Positions 52,292-61,250 of a stretch of DNA of 64,000 bases are shown one piece after another. How positions within the stretch are numbered: position 1 is the first letter of the stretch; every line of letters starts with the position of its first letter. The notes beneath the pieces are model-generated. The model had not been told where the DNA came from and searched no databases. It was given only the letters and a program-made list of their open reading frames with translations. The position numbers and the translations under genes were made by a program. The stretch comes from Salinarimonas sp052380005 (GTDB lineage Bacteria > Pseudomonadota > Alphaproteobacteria > Rhizobiales > Beijerinckiaceae), in the NCBI GenBank assembly GCA_052380005.1, contig JBQTCJ010000001.1; one strand, 5' to 3'.

Positions 52292-52456
52292 CGGTCCTCC
52301 CGGGCCACCCGGGCGGTTCTCGCCCGCGCATGAACGCACGGCCTCGGGTTCGGGTTCGAGGAAGCCGCGGGTGCTCCACGGCGCGCGAGAGTGGCGGCGA
52401 GGCTCGGGGAGTGCGCCAGCGCCACCTCGCGCGTGAGGATGCGGCCTCGAAAAATA

Positions 52457-52470
52457 CGAACATATGTTCG
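52457..52470. promoter_or_regulatory. 14-bp perfect palindrome, candidate operator
   Basis: CGAACATATGTTCG is fully self-complementary. TGTTCGCACTG (52465-52475) overlapping it matches the left half of the shared element found at 52615 and 60031 with one mismatch. Confidence 0.55.
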
Positions 52471-52614
52471 CACTGTAATTCCTCCGCCGGGCCGCTGGCT
52501 GCATCTGGTTGCCGGCCTGGCACACTTCTCTTGCTGCAGGCGGCGATTTTTCCACGAGTAGGGGCTGGACAGCGTCGCCGCGGCTTGTAGTGTTGTGCGA
52601 CATGCGGACGTAAA

Positions 52615-52631
52615 TTCGCATTGCGAACAAA
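52615..52631. promoter_or_regulatory. Shared 17-bp element upstream of the ABC-transporter operon
   Basis: TTCGCATTGCGAACAAA contains inverted arms TTCGCA/TGCGAA around a central T. The same 17 bp occur at 60031-60047. It lies 77 nt upstream of the solute-binding protein start. Confidence 0.65.
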
Positions 52632-52707
52632 ATGGGCGCGACGGTATCGGCAGCACACGCTCCCGACCGGCCCGCCCGCCTCGCATGCGCGTCGTGGGAG
52701 AGGGGAC

Positions 52708-54315
52708 ATGAAGAGACTAGCAAGTGCCGTGGTGATGGCCGCCATGCTCGCATCCGCGTCGGTGGCGGCGCAGGAGGTGCTCACGATCGGGGTGCGCTCG
52801 GAGGCGAGCTCGCTCGATCCGCACTGGACCCAGCTGTCGGCCGACCTGCAGGTGCAGGAGCACATCTTCGAGAAGCTCGTGAACCTCGATTCGACCTCGC
52901 AGCCGACCCCCGGCCTCGCGGTCTCGTGGGAGGCGATCGACGACACGACCTGGGAATTCAAGCTGCGCGAGGGCGTGACCTGGCACGACGGCGAGCCCTT
53001 CACAGCCGACGACGTGATCTTCTCCTTCGACCGCCTGCGCGGCGGCATCGAAGGCGCGCCCGCGAGCCCGGCCTTCACCCTCGACAAGGGCGGCAAGACC
53101 TGGGAGAAGGTCGACGACCTGACGGTGCGCGTGCGCACCGACGGCCCCTACCCGACCGTCGCCGAGGACCTCGCCATGGTCCCGATCGTCGCGGAGCACG
53201 TGGCGCGCGGCGTCACGGCTTCCGTGGACTTCAATTCCGGCGACGCCGCCATCGGCACCGGGCCCTTCCTCTACAACGAGTTTCGCTCGGGCGACCGCAT
53301 CTCCGTCGTCAAGAACCCCGATTGGTGGGGCGGCGAGGTGCAGTGGGACGAGGTCGTGTTCCGGCCGGTCAGCCAGGACGCCTCCCGCCTCGCGGCGCTC
53401 CTCAACGGCGACGTCGACATGATCGACTATCCCCCCACCGCCGACCTGCCGTCGCTGCGCGAGAACCCGGACTTCACCGTCTCCTCGATCCCGTCGGACC
53501 GGCTGATCTACATCATGCCGGCCTATCGCGACGTCGAGGACTACGTGCTCGACAACGACGGCAACGTCATGCAGCCGAGCCCGCTGCGGGACTGGCGCGT
53601 GCGCAAGGCGCTCTCTCTCGCCATCAACCGCGAGGCGATCCGCGACCGCATCATGGGCGGCGCCTCCCTGCCGACGCGCAACGTGGTGCCGCCGGGCTTC
53701 TTCGGCTACGACGAGAGCCTGGAGCCCGATCCCTACGATCCGGAGGCGGCGCAGGCGCTGATGGCCGAGGCCGGCTACGGCGACGGCTTCCAGCTCACGC
53801 TGCACGGCCCCAACGACCGCTACATCAACGATGCGCGCATCGTCGAGGCGGTCGCCCAGATGTGGACGCGCATCGGCGTGAAGACCGCCGTCGACACGAT
53901 GCCGCGCAACATCTTCTTCTCCGACCTGATCCGCGGTCACGCCGACAGCTTCCCCGGGCACGACGTGCCGAAATTCTCCATGTCGCTCACCGGCTGGGGC
54001 ACGGTGGCGGGCGAAGCCACCTACACGGTCTCGGGCATCCTCGAGACCTACAACGCGGCGACCGGCGGCGGCAACGGCAACTTCGGCCGCTACTCCAACC
54101 CGCGCATCGACGCGCGCTCGATCCTCGCCAAGCGCACCATCGACCGCGACGAGCGCCTGCGGCTGCTGCAGGAGGCGATCAACATCGGGATGGAGGACTA
54201 CGCGCTCATCCCGCTGCACTTCCAGGTGAATCATTGGGCCATGCGCCGCGGGCTGGAGCACGCCGCGCGCACCAACGAGCGCACGCTCGCCATCGAGGTG
54301 CGGCGGGTCGACTGA
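52708..54315 (+). CDS. ABC transporter substrate-binding protein, family 5 (peptide/opine type)
   Basis: This is a 535-aa periplasmic receptor with a signal peptide (about residues 1-21, ASAVVMAAMLASASVAAQ). Family-5 signatures include GLAVSWEAIDDTTWEFKLRE, HDGEPFTADDVIFSFDRLR and WRVRKALSLAINREAI. Ligands of this family include peptides, opines, nickel and small amines. It is first in a five-gene transporter operon followed by an M24 enzyme. Confidence 0.93.
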   Translation: MKRLASAVVMAAMLASASVAAQEVLTIGVRSEASSLDPHWTQLSADLQVQEHIFEKLVNLDSTSQPTPGLAVSWEAIDDTTWEFKLREGVTWHDGEPFTADDVIFSFDRLRGGIEGAPASPAFTLDKGGKTWEKVDDLTVRVRTDGPYPTVAEDLAMVPIVAEHVARGVTASVDFNSGDAAIGTGPFLYNEFRSGDRISVVKNPDWWGGEVQWDEVVFRPVSQDASRLAALLNGDVDMIDYPPTADLPSLRENPDFTVSSIPSDRLIYIMPAYRDVEDYVLDNDGNVMQPSPLRDWRVRKALSLAINREAIRDRIMGGASLPTRNVVPPGFFGYDESLEPDPYDPEAAQALMAEAGYGDGFQLTLHGPNDRYINDARIVEAVAQMWTRIGVKTAVDTMPRNIFFSDLIRGHADSFPGHDVPKFSMSLTGWGTVAGEATYTVSGILETYNAATGGGNGNFGRYSNPRIDARSILAKRTIDRDERLRLLQEAINIGMEDYALIPLHFQVNHWAMRRGLEHAARTNERTLAIEVRRVD

Positions 54316-54364
54316 CCCGTCGCCACCCTGATCCTCGCAAGAAAGAACGGGACGGAGCGGCTCC

Positions 54365-55342
54365 ATGATCGGCTTCATCGCACGACGCCTCGTGCAGAGC
54401 CTCTTCGTCCTGTTCGTGATGACCCTGATCGTCTTCTTCGGCGTCAACGTCATCGGCAACCCGGTCTACATATTCGCCTCGTCGGAGTGCAACCAGGCTT
54501 GCGTCAACGGCATCATCGCCGATCTCGGCCTGGATCGCCCGGTGTGGGAGCAGTACTTCGTCTTCGTGGGCAATGCGCTCTCGGGCGACCTCGGCAACTC
54601 CTTCACCTTCGGCGTGCCGGCGATGAGCCTGATCTGGGAGCGCCTGCCGGCGACCCTCGAGCTCGCCTTCGCCGCCCTCGTCATCGCGCTCGGGGTCGGG
54701 CTGCCGCTCGGCATCCTCGCGGGCCTGCGGCCGGAAGCGTTCTCGAGCCGGCTGATCATGGGCCTCTCCACGCTGGGCTTTTCCGTGCCCGTGTTCTGGA
54801 TCGGCCTCATCCTGATCATGGTGTTCTCCGTCCAGCTCGGCTGGCTGCCCTCCATCGGGCGCGGGGACACCGTCTCGATCCTCGGGCTCGAGGTGAGCTT
54901 CCTGACGCTCGACGGCCTGTCGCATCTCCTGATGCCGGCCTTCACGCTGTCGCTGTTCATGCTGGCGATGGTGATCCGCCTGACGCGGGCGGGCATGCGC
55001 GAGGTGCTGCACGCCGACTACGTGAAGTTCGCCCGCGCCAACGGCGTGTCCGAGGCGCGCATCCTCTCCGTCCACGTGATGAAGAACATCCTCATCCCGA
55101 TCGTCACCGTGCTCGGCATGGAGTTCGGCGGCGTCATCGCCTTCGCCGTCGTGACGGAGTCGATCTTCTCCTGGCCCGGCGTCGGCAAGATGCTCATCGA
55201 CGCCATCGCGGTGCTCGATCGACCGCTGATCGTCGGCTACCTCGTCTTCGTGGTGTTCATGTTCGTGATCATCAACCTCCTGGTCGACATCCTCTACTCC
55301 ATCCTCGATCCGTGCGTGCGCCTGGGCGGAGGGCGTCGATGA
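54365..55342 (+). CDS. ABC transporter permease, DppB type
   Basis: This is a 325-aa inner-membrane protein with six predicted helices. It begins MIGFIARRLVQSLFVLFVMT and has the EAA-type loop RLTRAGMREVLHADYVKFAR, then ANGVSEARIL. A Cys-containing periplasmic loop (ECNQACVNG) is present. It overlaps the next permease by ATGA. Confidence 0.94.
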   Translation: MIGFIARRLVQSLFVLFVMTLIVFFGVNVIGNPVYIFASSECNQACVNGIIADLGLDRPVWEQYFVFVGNALSGDLGNSFTFGVPAMSLIWERLPATLELAFAALVIALGVGLPLGILAGLRPEAFSSRLIMGLSTLGFSVPVFWIGLILIMVFSVQLGWLPSIGRGDTVSILGLEVSFLTLDGLSHLLMPAFTLSLFMLAMVIRLTRAGMREVLHADYVKFARANGVSEARILSVHVMKNILIPIVTVLGMEFGGVIAFAVVTESIFSWPGVGKMLIDAIAVLDRPLIVGYLVFVVFMFVIINLLVDILYSILDPCVRLGGGRR

Positions 55343-56283
55343 GTGCCGGCACCGTCACCCGTCCGGACGGTGCGGCGCCGGGCGTGCCCGCGGCCGCACC
55401 GCGCCCCGCGAAGGCGAGCGCCGTCGCCGCCGTCGCGAAGGCCTACCTGCGCTCCGTCATCGCGACGATCGCCTTCGTCGTCTTCGCGTTCATCGTCGCC
55501 GCGGCGCTCCTCGCGCCCTGGATCGCGCCGCAGAACCCCTACGACCTCACCCAGGTCGACCTGCTCGACAACCTGCTGCCGCCGGGCTCGGAGAGCTTCT
55601 CGGGCCAGGTCTACTGGCTCGGCACCGACGGGCAGGGCCGAGACATCCTCTCCGCCATCCTCTACGGCCTGCGCATCTCGCTCCTCGTCGGCCTCGCGTC
55701 CGGCGTCATCGCGCTGCTGATCGGCGCCGCGGTGGGGCTGATCTCGGCCTATCGCGGGTCGTGGCTCGACGCGACCATCATGCGCGTCGTCGACCTGCAG
55801 CTCTCCTTCCCGACGATCCTCGTCGCGCTCATCCTGCTCGTCATCCTCGGGCGCGGCGTCGACAAGATCATCTTCGCCCTCGTCGTGGTGCAATGGGCCT
55901 ACTTCGCCCGCACCGTGCGCGCGGTCGCGCTGGTGGAGAGCTCGCGGGAGTACATCGAGGCCGCGCGCGGGCTGAAGCTCGGGCACGTGCGCATCGTCCT
56001 CGGCCATCTCCTGCCGAACTGCCTGCCGACCCTCCTCGTCGTCGCGACCGTGCAGGTGGCCTCCGCCATCTCGCTCGAGGCGACGCTCTCCTTCCTCGGT
56101 CTGGGGCTGCCGCCGACGCAGCCCTCGCTCGGGCTGCTCATCGCCAACGGCTTCGACTACATGCAGAGCGGGCGCTACTGGATCAGCCTGCTGCCGGGCG
56201 TCGTCCTCCTCGTCACCATCGTCTCCATCAACGTCATCGGCGACCGCCTGCGCGACGTGCTCAACCCGAGGCTCGCGCGATGA
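55339..56283 (+). CDS. ABC transporter permease, DppC type
   Basis: This is a 314-aa second permease. Signatures are WLGTDGQGRDILSAILYGLR near residue 90 and the EAA loop ESSREYIEAARGLKLGHVRI. The N-terminal 35 residues are Ala/Pro-rich and cytoplasmic. ATGA overlaps at both ends indicate coupled translation. Confidence 0.94.
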   Translation: MSAGTVTRPDGAAPGVPAAAPRPAKASAVAAVAKAYLRSVIATIAFVVFAFIVAAALLAPWIAPQNPYDLTQVDLLDNLLPPGSESFSGQVYWLGTDGQGRDILSAILYGLRISLLVGLASGVIALLIGAAVGLISAYRGSWLDATIMRVVDLQLSFPTILVALILLVILGRGVDKIIFALVVVQWAYFARTVRAVALVESSREYIEAARGLKLGHVRIVLGHLLPNCLPTLLVVATVQVASAISLEATLSFLGLGLPPTQPSLGLLIANGFDYMQSGRYWISLLPGVVLLVTIVSINVIGDRLRDVLNPRLAR

Positions 56284-57275
56284 CCTCCGCCAGCGACTCC
56301 ACGCCGACGCTCGAGGTCGCGGACCTGCGCACGGCCTTCTTCACCGAGGCCGGACGGCTCGACGTCGTCGACGGTGTGAGCCTCTCGCTGCGCCGCGGCG
56401 AGATCCTCGGCCTCGTGGGCGAGAGCGGCTCGGGCAAGACCATGACGGGCTTCTCCATCACCGGGCTGATCGAGCCGCCGGGCCGCATCGTCGGCGGCTC
56501 GGTGAAGCTCGCCGGCGAGGAGCTCGTGGGCGCGGATCGCGCCCGGCTGCGGGCGCTTCGCGGGCGGCGCATCGCCATGGTCTTCCAGGACCCGATGATG
56601 ACGCTCAACCCCGTCCTGCGCATCGAGACGCAGATGACGGACGCGCTGCTCGCCCACGCCTCCGTCAGCCGCGCCGCCGCGCGGGCCAAGGTCCGCGACG
56701 CCCTCGCGGAGGTCGGCATCGCCGCGCCCGACGAGCGGCTGCGCGCCTATCCGCACGAGCTCTCCGGCGGCATGCGCCAGCGCGTCGCCATCGCCATCGC
56801 GCTCCTGCACGAGCCGGACATCGTCATCGCCGACGAGCCGACGACGGCGCTCGACGTGACGATCCAGGGCCAGATCCTCGCGCTGGTCCAGCGCCTGTGC
56901 CGCGAGCGCGGGACGGGGCTCGTCTGGATCACCCACGACCTCGCGGTCGTCGCCGGCATCGCGGATCGGATCGCGGTCATGTATGCCGGGCGCATCGTCG
57001 AGGAGGGACCCGTCGACGACGTCCTCGACCGGCCGGCGCATCCCTACACGCGCGGCCTCATCGCGTCCGTCCCGGTGCCGGGCCGGCGCGAGCGGCTGCC
57101 GCAGGTTCCCGGACGCATGCCCTCGCTGCTGGAGCTGCCGCCCGGCTGCGCCTTCGCGCCGCGCTGCGCGTACGCCGCCGAGGCCTGCCTCGCGCGCCCC
57201 GACCTCGTCCCCGTCGGCCCCGCCCGCGCGGCACGCTGCCACTTCCCCCTGGTCGAGACGGAGGCCGCGCGATGA
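56280..57275 (+). CDS. ABC transporter ATP-binding protein, DppD type
   Basis: This is a 331-aa ATPase with Walker A GESGSGKT, Q-loop VFQDPMMTLNP, ABC signature LSGGMRQRVAIA and Walker B IVIADEPTTALD. The C-terminal oligopeptide-type region has the cysteines CAFAPRCAYAAEAC. It pairs with the following DppF-type ATPase. Confidence 0.95.
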   Translation: MTSASDSTPTLEVADLRTAFFTEAGRLDVVDGVSLSLRRGEILGLVGESGSGKTMTGFSITGLIEPPGRIVGGSVKLAGEELVGADRARLRALRGRRIAMVFQDPMMTLNPVLRIETQMTDALLAHASVSRAAARAKVRDALAEVGIAAPDERLRAYPHELSGGMRQRVAIAIALLHEPDIVIADEPTTALDVTIQGQILALVQRLCRERGTGLVWITHDLAVVAGIADRIAVMYAGRIVEEGPVDDVLDRPAHPYTRGLIASVPVPGRRERLPQVPGRMPSLLELPPGCAFAPRCAYAAEACLARPDLVPVGPARAARCHFPLVETEAAR

Positions 57276-58270
57276 AGCCGCCGGCGCTGATCGAGGCACA
57301 CGGCCTCTCGAAGGTCTTCGGCGAGGGCCAGGACCTCGTCGGGCGCGTCCTCTCCCGCTTCGGGCTGGAGCGCCCGCCCCGGCAGGTCCACGCGGTGGAG
57401 GAGGTGAGCCTCGCCATCCGCGAGGGCGAGGTCGTGGGCGTCGTCGGCGAATCCGGCTGCGGGAAGTCGACGCTCGGGCGCATGATCGCGGACATCCTGC
57501 GGCCCACGGCCGGCGAGATCCTCCATCGCGGCCGGCCGCTCGGCGAGCGCCGGCGCGACAAGGGGGCGGGCCTCGCGGTCCAGATGATCTTCCAGGACCC
57601 GTTCTCCTCCTTGAACCCGAGGAAGCGCGTCGGCGCGCTCATCGGCGAGGCGCCCAAGGTCCACGGGATCGTGGCGGCGGACGAGCTCGACGACTACGTC
57701 GAGAGCCTGATGGAGCGCTGCGGCATCGACCTCGCCTACAAGGGCCGCTTCGCGCACCAGTTCTCCGGCGGCCAGCGCCAGCGCATCGGCATCGCCCGCG
57801 CGCTCGCGGTGAAGCCCGAGCTCCTCGTCTGCGACGAGGCGGTCTCGGCGCTCGACGTCTCGATCCAGGCGCAGATCGTCAACCTGTTCATGGACCTGCG
57901 CGAGGAGCTGGGGCTCACCTACCTCTTCATCAGCCACGATCTCGGGGTGGTCGAGCACGTCTGCGACCGGGTGCTCGTGATGTATCTCGGCCGCATCGTC
58001 GAGAGCGGCCCCGCGGCCGAGCTGTTCCGCGCGCCGAATCACCCCTACACCAAGGCGCTGCTCGCCGGCGTGCCGCGCATCGAGCGCCGGCGCACCGTCT
58101 ACGCGCCCATCGAGGGCGACATGCCCTCCCCCCTGGCGCCGCCGCCGGGCTGCCGCTTCCATCCGCGCTGCCCCTTCGCGACGGCCCGCTGCCGCGAGGA
58201 GACGCCCGCCCTGCGCGAGGTCGCGCCGGGCCGGCTCTCCGCCTGCCACCTCAACGACACACCCGCTTGA
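57272..58270 (+). CDS. ABC transporter ATP-binding protein, DppF type
   Basis: This is a 332-aa ATPase with Walker A GESGCGKST, Q-loop IFQDPFSSLNPRK, signature FSGGQRQRIGIARAL and Walker B LLVCDEAVSALD. The C-terminus carries GCRFHPRCPFATARC. It completes a five-component oligopeptide-type importer. Confidence 0.95.
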   Translation: MKPPALIEAHGLSKVFGEGQDLVGRVLSRFGLERPPRQVHAVEEVSLAIREGEVVGVVGESGCGKSTLGRMIADILRPTAGEILHRGRPLGERRRDKGAGLAVQMIFQDPFSSLNPRKRVGALIGEAPKVHGIVAADELDDYVESLMERCGIDLAYKGRFAHQFSGGQRQRIGIARALAVKPELLVCDEAVSALDVSIQAQIVNLFMDLREELGLTYLFISHDLGVVEHVCDRVLVMYLGRIVESGPAAELFRAPNHPYTKALLAGVPRIERRRTVYAPIEGDMPSPLAPPPGCRFHPRCPFATARCREETPALREVAPGRLSACHLNDTPA

Positions 58271-58287
58271 ACCCGAGGAGACCTGGA

Positions 58288-59436
58288 ATGGGCGCCTATC
58301 AGGAGCGCATGGAGAAGTTCGCCGCGCTCGTCGCCGACGGAGCCGACATCGCCTTCGTGCCCATCGGCACGGATCTCGACTACCTCACCGGCATCCACCG
58401 CGACATCCCCAACTACGGCCGCAACCTCCATCCCGGCATGTGGCTCGAAGGCGCCTGGATCGTGCCGGGCCGCGCCCCGATCCTGACGCTGCCGCGGATG
58501 ACCGTGGAGTTCGGCGCCGCCGGCGGCATCGAGGCATACGACGTGCGGGTGCTCGGCGACTGGGACGACCCGGCGACGCTCGTGAAGGGGATCCTCGCAG
58601 AGGCGCGCCTGCCCGAGCGCCCGCGCATCGCGGTCAGCGACGACACCGAGGCCGAGAGCCTGATCGAGCTCCAGGGTCTCCTGCCGGACGCGCGCTTCGT
58701 GTCGGCGACGCGCATCCTGCGCCGGCTGCGCACGATCAAGAGCCCGCAGGAGATCGAGACGCTGCGCGCGGCCGGCAAGATCACCGAGGACGCCTTCACC
58801 GCGGTGATCGGCAACCTCAAGATCGGCATGACCGAGCTCGACGTCGTCGCCGAGGTCGACTACCAGATGAAGAAGCGCGGGTCGCTCGGCCCCTCCTTCA
58901 CGACCTCGCTCTACAATACCGGGCCCAACCACCCGATGCTGTTCGGGCGGCGCCTGCAGAGCTGGCCGCGCGTGCTCACGGCGCCGGTCTCCGTGCTCTT
59001 CGACTTCGGCGCCGTCCACGACGGCATGTGCTACGACTTCGGCCGCACCGTCTCCTTCGGCGCGCCGAGCGACGAGCAGATCAAGGTCCACCGGCTGATC
59101 ATGGACTCGCAGGCCGCCGGCATCGCAGCGCTCAAGGCGGGTGCCGTCACCTGCGAGGAGGTCGACCGCGTCGCCCGCGCCGTCATCGAGGACGCGGGGT
59201 ACGGCGCGTTCTTCCGCCATCGGCTCGGCCACGGCATCGGCTGGGACGTGCACGAGCCGCCCTTCCTCACCAAGGGCGACACGACGATGGTGGAGGAGGG
59301 CATGATCTTCACGATCGAGCCCAGCATCTTCCAGGACCGGAACTTCTCCGCCCGCGTGGAGGACTGCATCGTGGCGCGCCCGAACGGCGGCGAGGCGCTG
59401 ACGACCGGCTTCCAGGACCTCATCGTGATCGAGTGA
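58288..59436 (+). CDS. M24-family metallopeptidase / creatinase-like enzyme
   Basis: This is a 382-aa pita-bread-fold enzyme. The N-terminal creatinase-like domain covers about residues 1-135. In the C-terminal domain the five metal ligands appear in place: FDFG and YDFGRT aspartates, the His in RHRLGHGIGWDVHE, the Glu in IFTIEPS and the Glu in ARVEDC. Substrates of the family include Xaa-Pro peptides, creatine and methylated amines. Being in an importer operon suggests it acts on the imported compound. Confidence 0.9.
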   Translation: MGAYQERMEKFAALVADGADIAFVPIGTDLDYLTGIHRDIPNYGRNLHPGMWLEGAWIVPGRAPILTLPRMTVEFGAAGGIEAYDVRVLGDWDDPATLVKGILAEARLPERPRIAVSDDTEAESLIELQGLLPDARFVSATRILRRLRTIKSPQEIETLRAAGKITEDAFTAVIGNLKIGMTELDVVAEVDYQMKKRGSLGPSFTTSLYNTGPNHPMLFGRRLQSWPRVLTAPVSVLFDFGAVHDGMCYDFGRTVSFGAPSDEQIKVHRLIMDSQAAGIAALKAGAVTCEEVDRVARAVIEDAGYGAFFRHRLGHGIGWDVHEPPFLTKGDTTMVEEGMIFTIEPSIFQDRNFSARVEDCIVARPNGGEALTTGFQDLIVIE

Positions 59437-59442
59437 CCCTCG

Positions 59443-59476
59443 CCGGCCGCGCACGCTCGTGCGCGGCCGGTCTCGT
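59443..59476 (+). terminator. Strong hairpin after the M24 gene
   Basis: CCGGCCGCGCAC (59443-59454) pairs perfectly with GTGCGCGGCCGG (59459-59470) around a GCTC loop, followed by TCTCGTT. It begins 6 nt after the stop codon. It could end the transporter operon or reduce read-through into the next gene. Confidence 0.65.
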
Positions 59477-59499
59477 TCCACGCGCCCATCGGAGCCCGA

Positions 59500-59967
59500 A
59501 TGCCCGACGACCTCGCCGCCCGCCTCGCCGCTCTCGAGGATCGCGCCGCCATCGCCGACGCGATCCACGCCTATTGCTGGCACTTCGACCGCAACGAGCC
59601 CGACGCCGTCGCCGACCTCTTCACGCAGGACGCGCGCGTCGACTACGGGCCGGACGCGCCGGATCTCCACGGGCGCGAGGCCGTCCGCGCCGCGGTGAGG
59701 AAGGGGCTCGCCGAGACCTTCGCCGCGACCAGCCACCATGTCTCGAACATCCGCATCCGGCTCGACGGGGACGAGGCGACCTCGACCTGCCTCCTCTACG
59801 CCTGGCACCGCTACCGCTCCGGGGCACCAGACGGGGAGTTGTGGGCGCAGTACCATCACCGCTTCGTGCGCACGTCCGACGGCTGGCGGATCGCCGGGCT
59901 CGTGCTCAAGGCCGCGGGGATGACGCATTTCCATCGGGCACGCATGCACCCGATCGGGCGGCTTTGA
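59500..59967 (+). CDS. SnoaL/NTF2-like family protein
   Basis: This is a 155-aa alpha+beta cone protein. The N-terminal helix LEDRAAIADAIHAYCWHFDR and YHHRFVRTSDGWRIAGLVLK are typical SnoaL_4-type segments. Family members are isomerases, dehydratases or hydrolases acting on small molecules; Tyr, Asp and His residues needed for acid-base chemistry are present. It is the second SnoaL-like protein in the window, the other being fused to a tautomerase. Confidence 0.85.
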   Translation: MPDDLAARLAALEDRAAIADAIHAYCWHFDRNEPDAVADLFTQDARVDYGPDAPDLHGREAVRAAVRKGLAETFAATSHHVSNIRIRLDGDEATSTCLLYAWHRYRSGAPDGELWAQYHHRFVRTSDGWRIAGLVLKAAGMTHFHRARMHPIGRL

Positions 59968-59982
59968 CGCGCAAATCGCGTC

Positions 59983-60010
59983 TTGCGCCCGCGAGCCGCT
60001 CCGCTATGTT
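59983..60010 (+). promoter_or_regulatory. Predicted promoter of the kinase/GcvP-like operon
   Basis: TTGCGC (59983-59988) and TATGTT (60005-60010) are separated by 16 bp. The shared palindrome lies 20-34 bp downstream of the -10, where a repressor would block transcription. Confidence 0.5.
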
Positions 60011-60029
60011 TGCCTCGATGAAAACTTCT

Positions 60030-60047
60030 GTTCGCATTGCGAACAAA
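60030..60047. promoter_or_regulatory. Shared palindromic element upstream of the kinase/GcvP-like operon
   Basis: GTTCGCA (60030-60036) and TGCGAAC (60038-60044) are perfect 7-bp arms around one T, followed by AAA. Positions 60031-60047 are identical to 52615-52631. Confidence 0.7.
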
Positions 60048-60061
60048 TTCGGGAGCGGGAT

Positions 60062-61186
60062 GTGGACCGCCGCAGCATCGGCGTCATCGTCAATCCGATC
60101 GCCGGCATGGGCGGGCGCGTCGGCCTCAAGGGGACCGACGGCGCCGATGCGCTCGCGCGCGCCCGCGCGCTCGGGGCGACGCCCGCCTCGCACGCCCGCG
60201 CCGTGCGGGCGCTCGCGAAGCTCGCGCCCCTCGCCGGCCGGTTCCGCCTCCTCGCCTGCCCCGGCGCCATGGGTGCGGACGCGTGCCGCGAGGCGGGGCT
60301 CGCCCCCGAGATCCTGCCCGTGAGCATCGCCGGCGACACCACGGGCGAGGACACCCGCGCCGCCGCCACCGCCCTCGCGGCGCGACGCGTCGACCTCCTC
60401 CTCTTCGCCGGCGGCGACGGCACGGCGCGCAACGTCCTCGACGGCATCGGCGAGCGCGTGCCCATGCTCGGCATCCCCACCGGCGTGAAGATGCATTCCG
60501 CCGTCTTCGCCGCGAGCCCCGAGGCCGCCGGCAACATCGCCCGCCTCGTCGCCGAGGGGGACGCGCGGGTGCGCTTCCGCGAGGCGGAGGTGATGGATCT
60601 CGACGAGGCGGGACTCGCCGAGAACCGCGTCTGCGCCCGCCTCCACGGCGTCGCGCGCGCGCCCGTCGAGCGGGCCCTGATGCAGGCCGGCAAGGCCTCC
60701 GCGCAGGCCTCCGACGAGGACGCGCTCGACGCCTTCGCCCGCGGCTTCGCCGCGCGCATGGAGCGAGGGCGCCTCTACGTGCTGGGCTGCGGCACGACGC
60801 TGCGGCGCATCAAGCGCGCCATCGGCTTCGAGGGCACGCTGCTCGGCGTCGACGTCGCCATCGACGGGCGCGCGCTCGCGCTGGACGTGACGGAGGAGCG
60901 GCTCGCGCGCCTCGTCGCGGGGGCGCGGGCGACCATCGTCGTCGGCGTCACCGGCGGCCAGGGCTTCCTCTTCGGGCGCGGCAACCAGCAGATCGGGCCG
61001 CAGGTCATCCGGGCGGTGGGGCGCGAGAACATCGTCGTCGTCACCGGCGTGGCGAAGCTCGTCGGCCTCGATCCGCCGGTGCTGCGCGTCGACACCGGCG
61101 ACCCGGCGCTCGACCATGATTTAGCCGGCTATATTCGTGTCGAGACCGCGCCGGGCCAATCGACCATGATGCGGATCGCGGCATGA
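60062..61186 (+). CDS. ATP-NAD kinase family protein, AcoX-like
   Basis: This is a 374-aa member of the ATP-NAD/AcoX kinase family. Visible motifs are GVIVNPIAGMGGRVGLKGTD at the N-terminus, LLFAGGDGTARNVLDGIGE (the GGDG motif) and GIPTGVKMHSAVFA. It starts at a GTG after GGGAG. Proteins of this type sit in catabolic clusters such as acetoin operons, where their substrate is unclear. It probably forms an operon with the two GcvP-like genes. Confidence 0.88.
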   Translation: MDRRSIGVIVNPIAGMGGRVGLKGTDGADALARARALGATPASHARAVRALAKLAPLAGRFRLLACPGAMGADACREAGLAPEILPVSIAGDTTGEDTRAAATALAARRVDLLLFAGGDGTARNVLDGIGERVPMLGIPTGVKMHSAVFAASPEAAGNIARLVAEGDARVRFREAEVMDLDEAGLAENRVCARLHGVARAPVERALMQAGKASAQASDEDALDAFARGFAARMERGRLYVLGCGTTLRRIKRAIGFEGTLLGVDVAIDGRALALDVTEERLARLVAGARATIVVGVTGGQGFLFGRGNQQIGPQVIRAVGRENIVVVTGVAKLVGLDPPVLRVDTGDPALDHDLAGYIRVETAPGQSTMMRIAA

Positions 61187-61250
61187 GCCGCACGACCCGG
61201 CGCATCGCGAGAGACAACCCGCGCGGGACGGCCGCGCGAAGGAGGAGACG

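Larger units (their letters stand above)
52292..52707. other. 416-bp divergent control region
   Basis: The gap between the OpgC-like gene and the ABC-transporter operon holds no gene. It contains a perfect palindrome CGAACATATGTTCG (52457-52470), an adjoining TGTTCGCACTG half-site, and the 17-bp shared element at 52615-52631. It is visibly less GC-rich than the flanks, as a promoter region would be. Confidence 0.6.

Noticed and set aside
50322..53138. 938-codon minus-strand frame as a single giant protein
   Set aside because: Only the C-terminal 298 residues look like a protein (SGNH hydrolase); the rest is a shadow of the OpgC-like gene and of the divergent control region.
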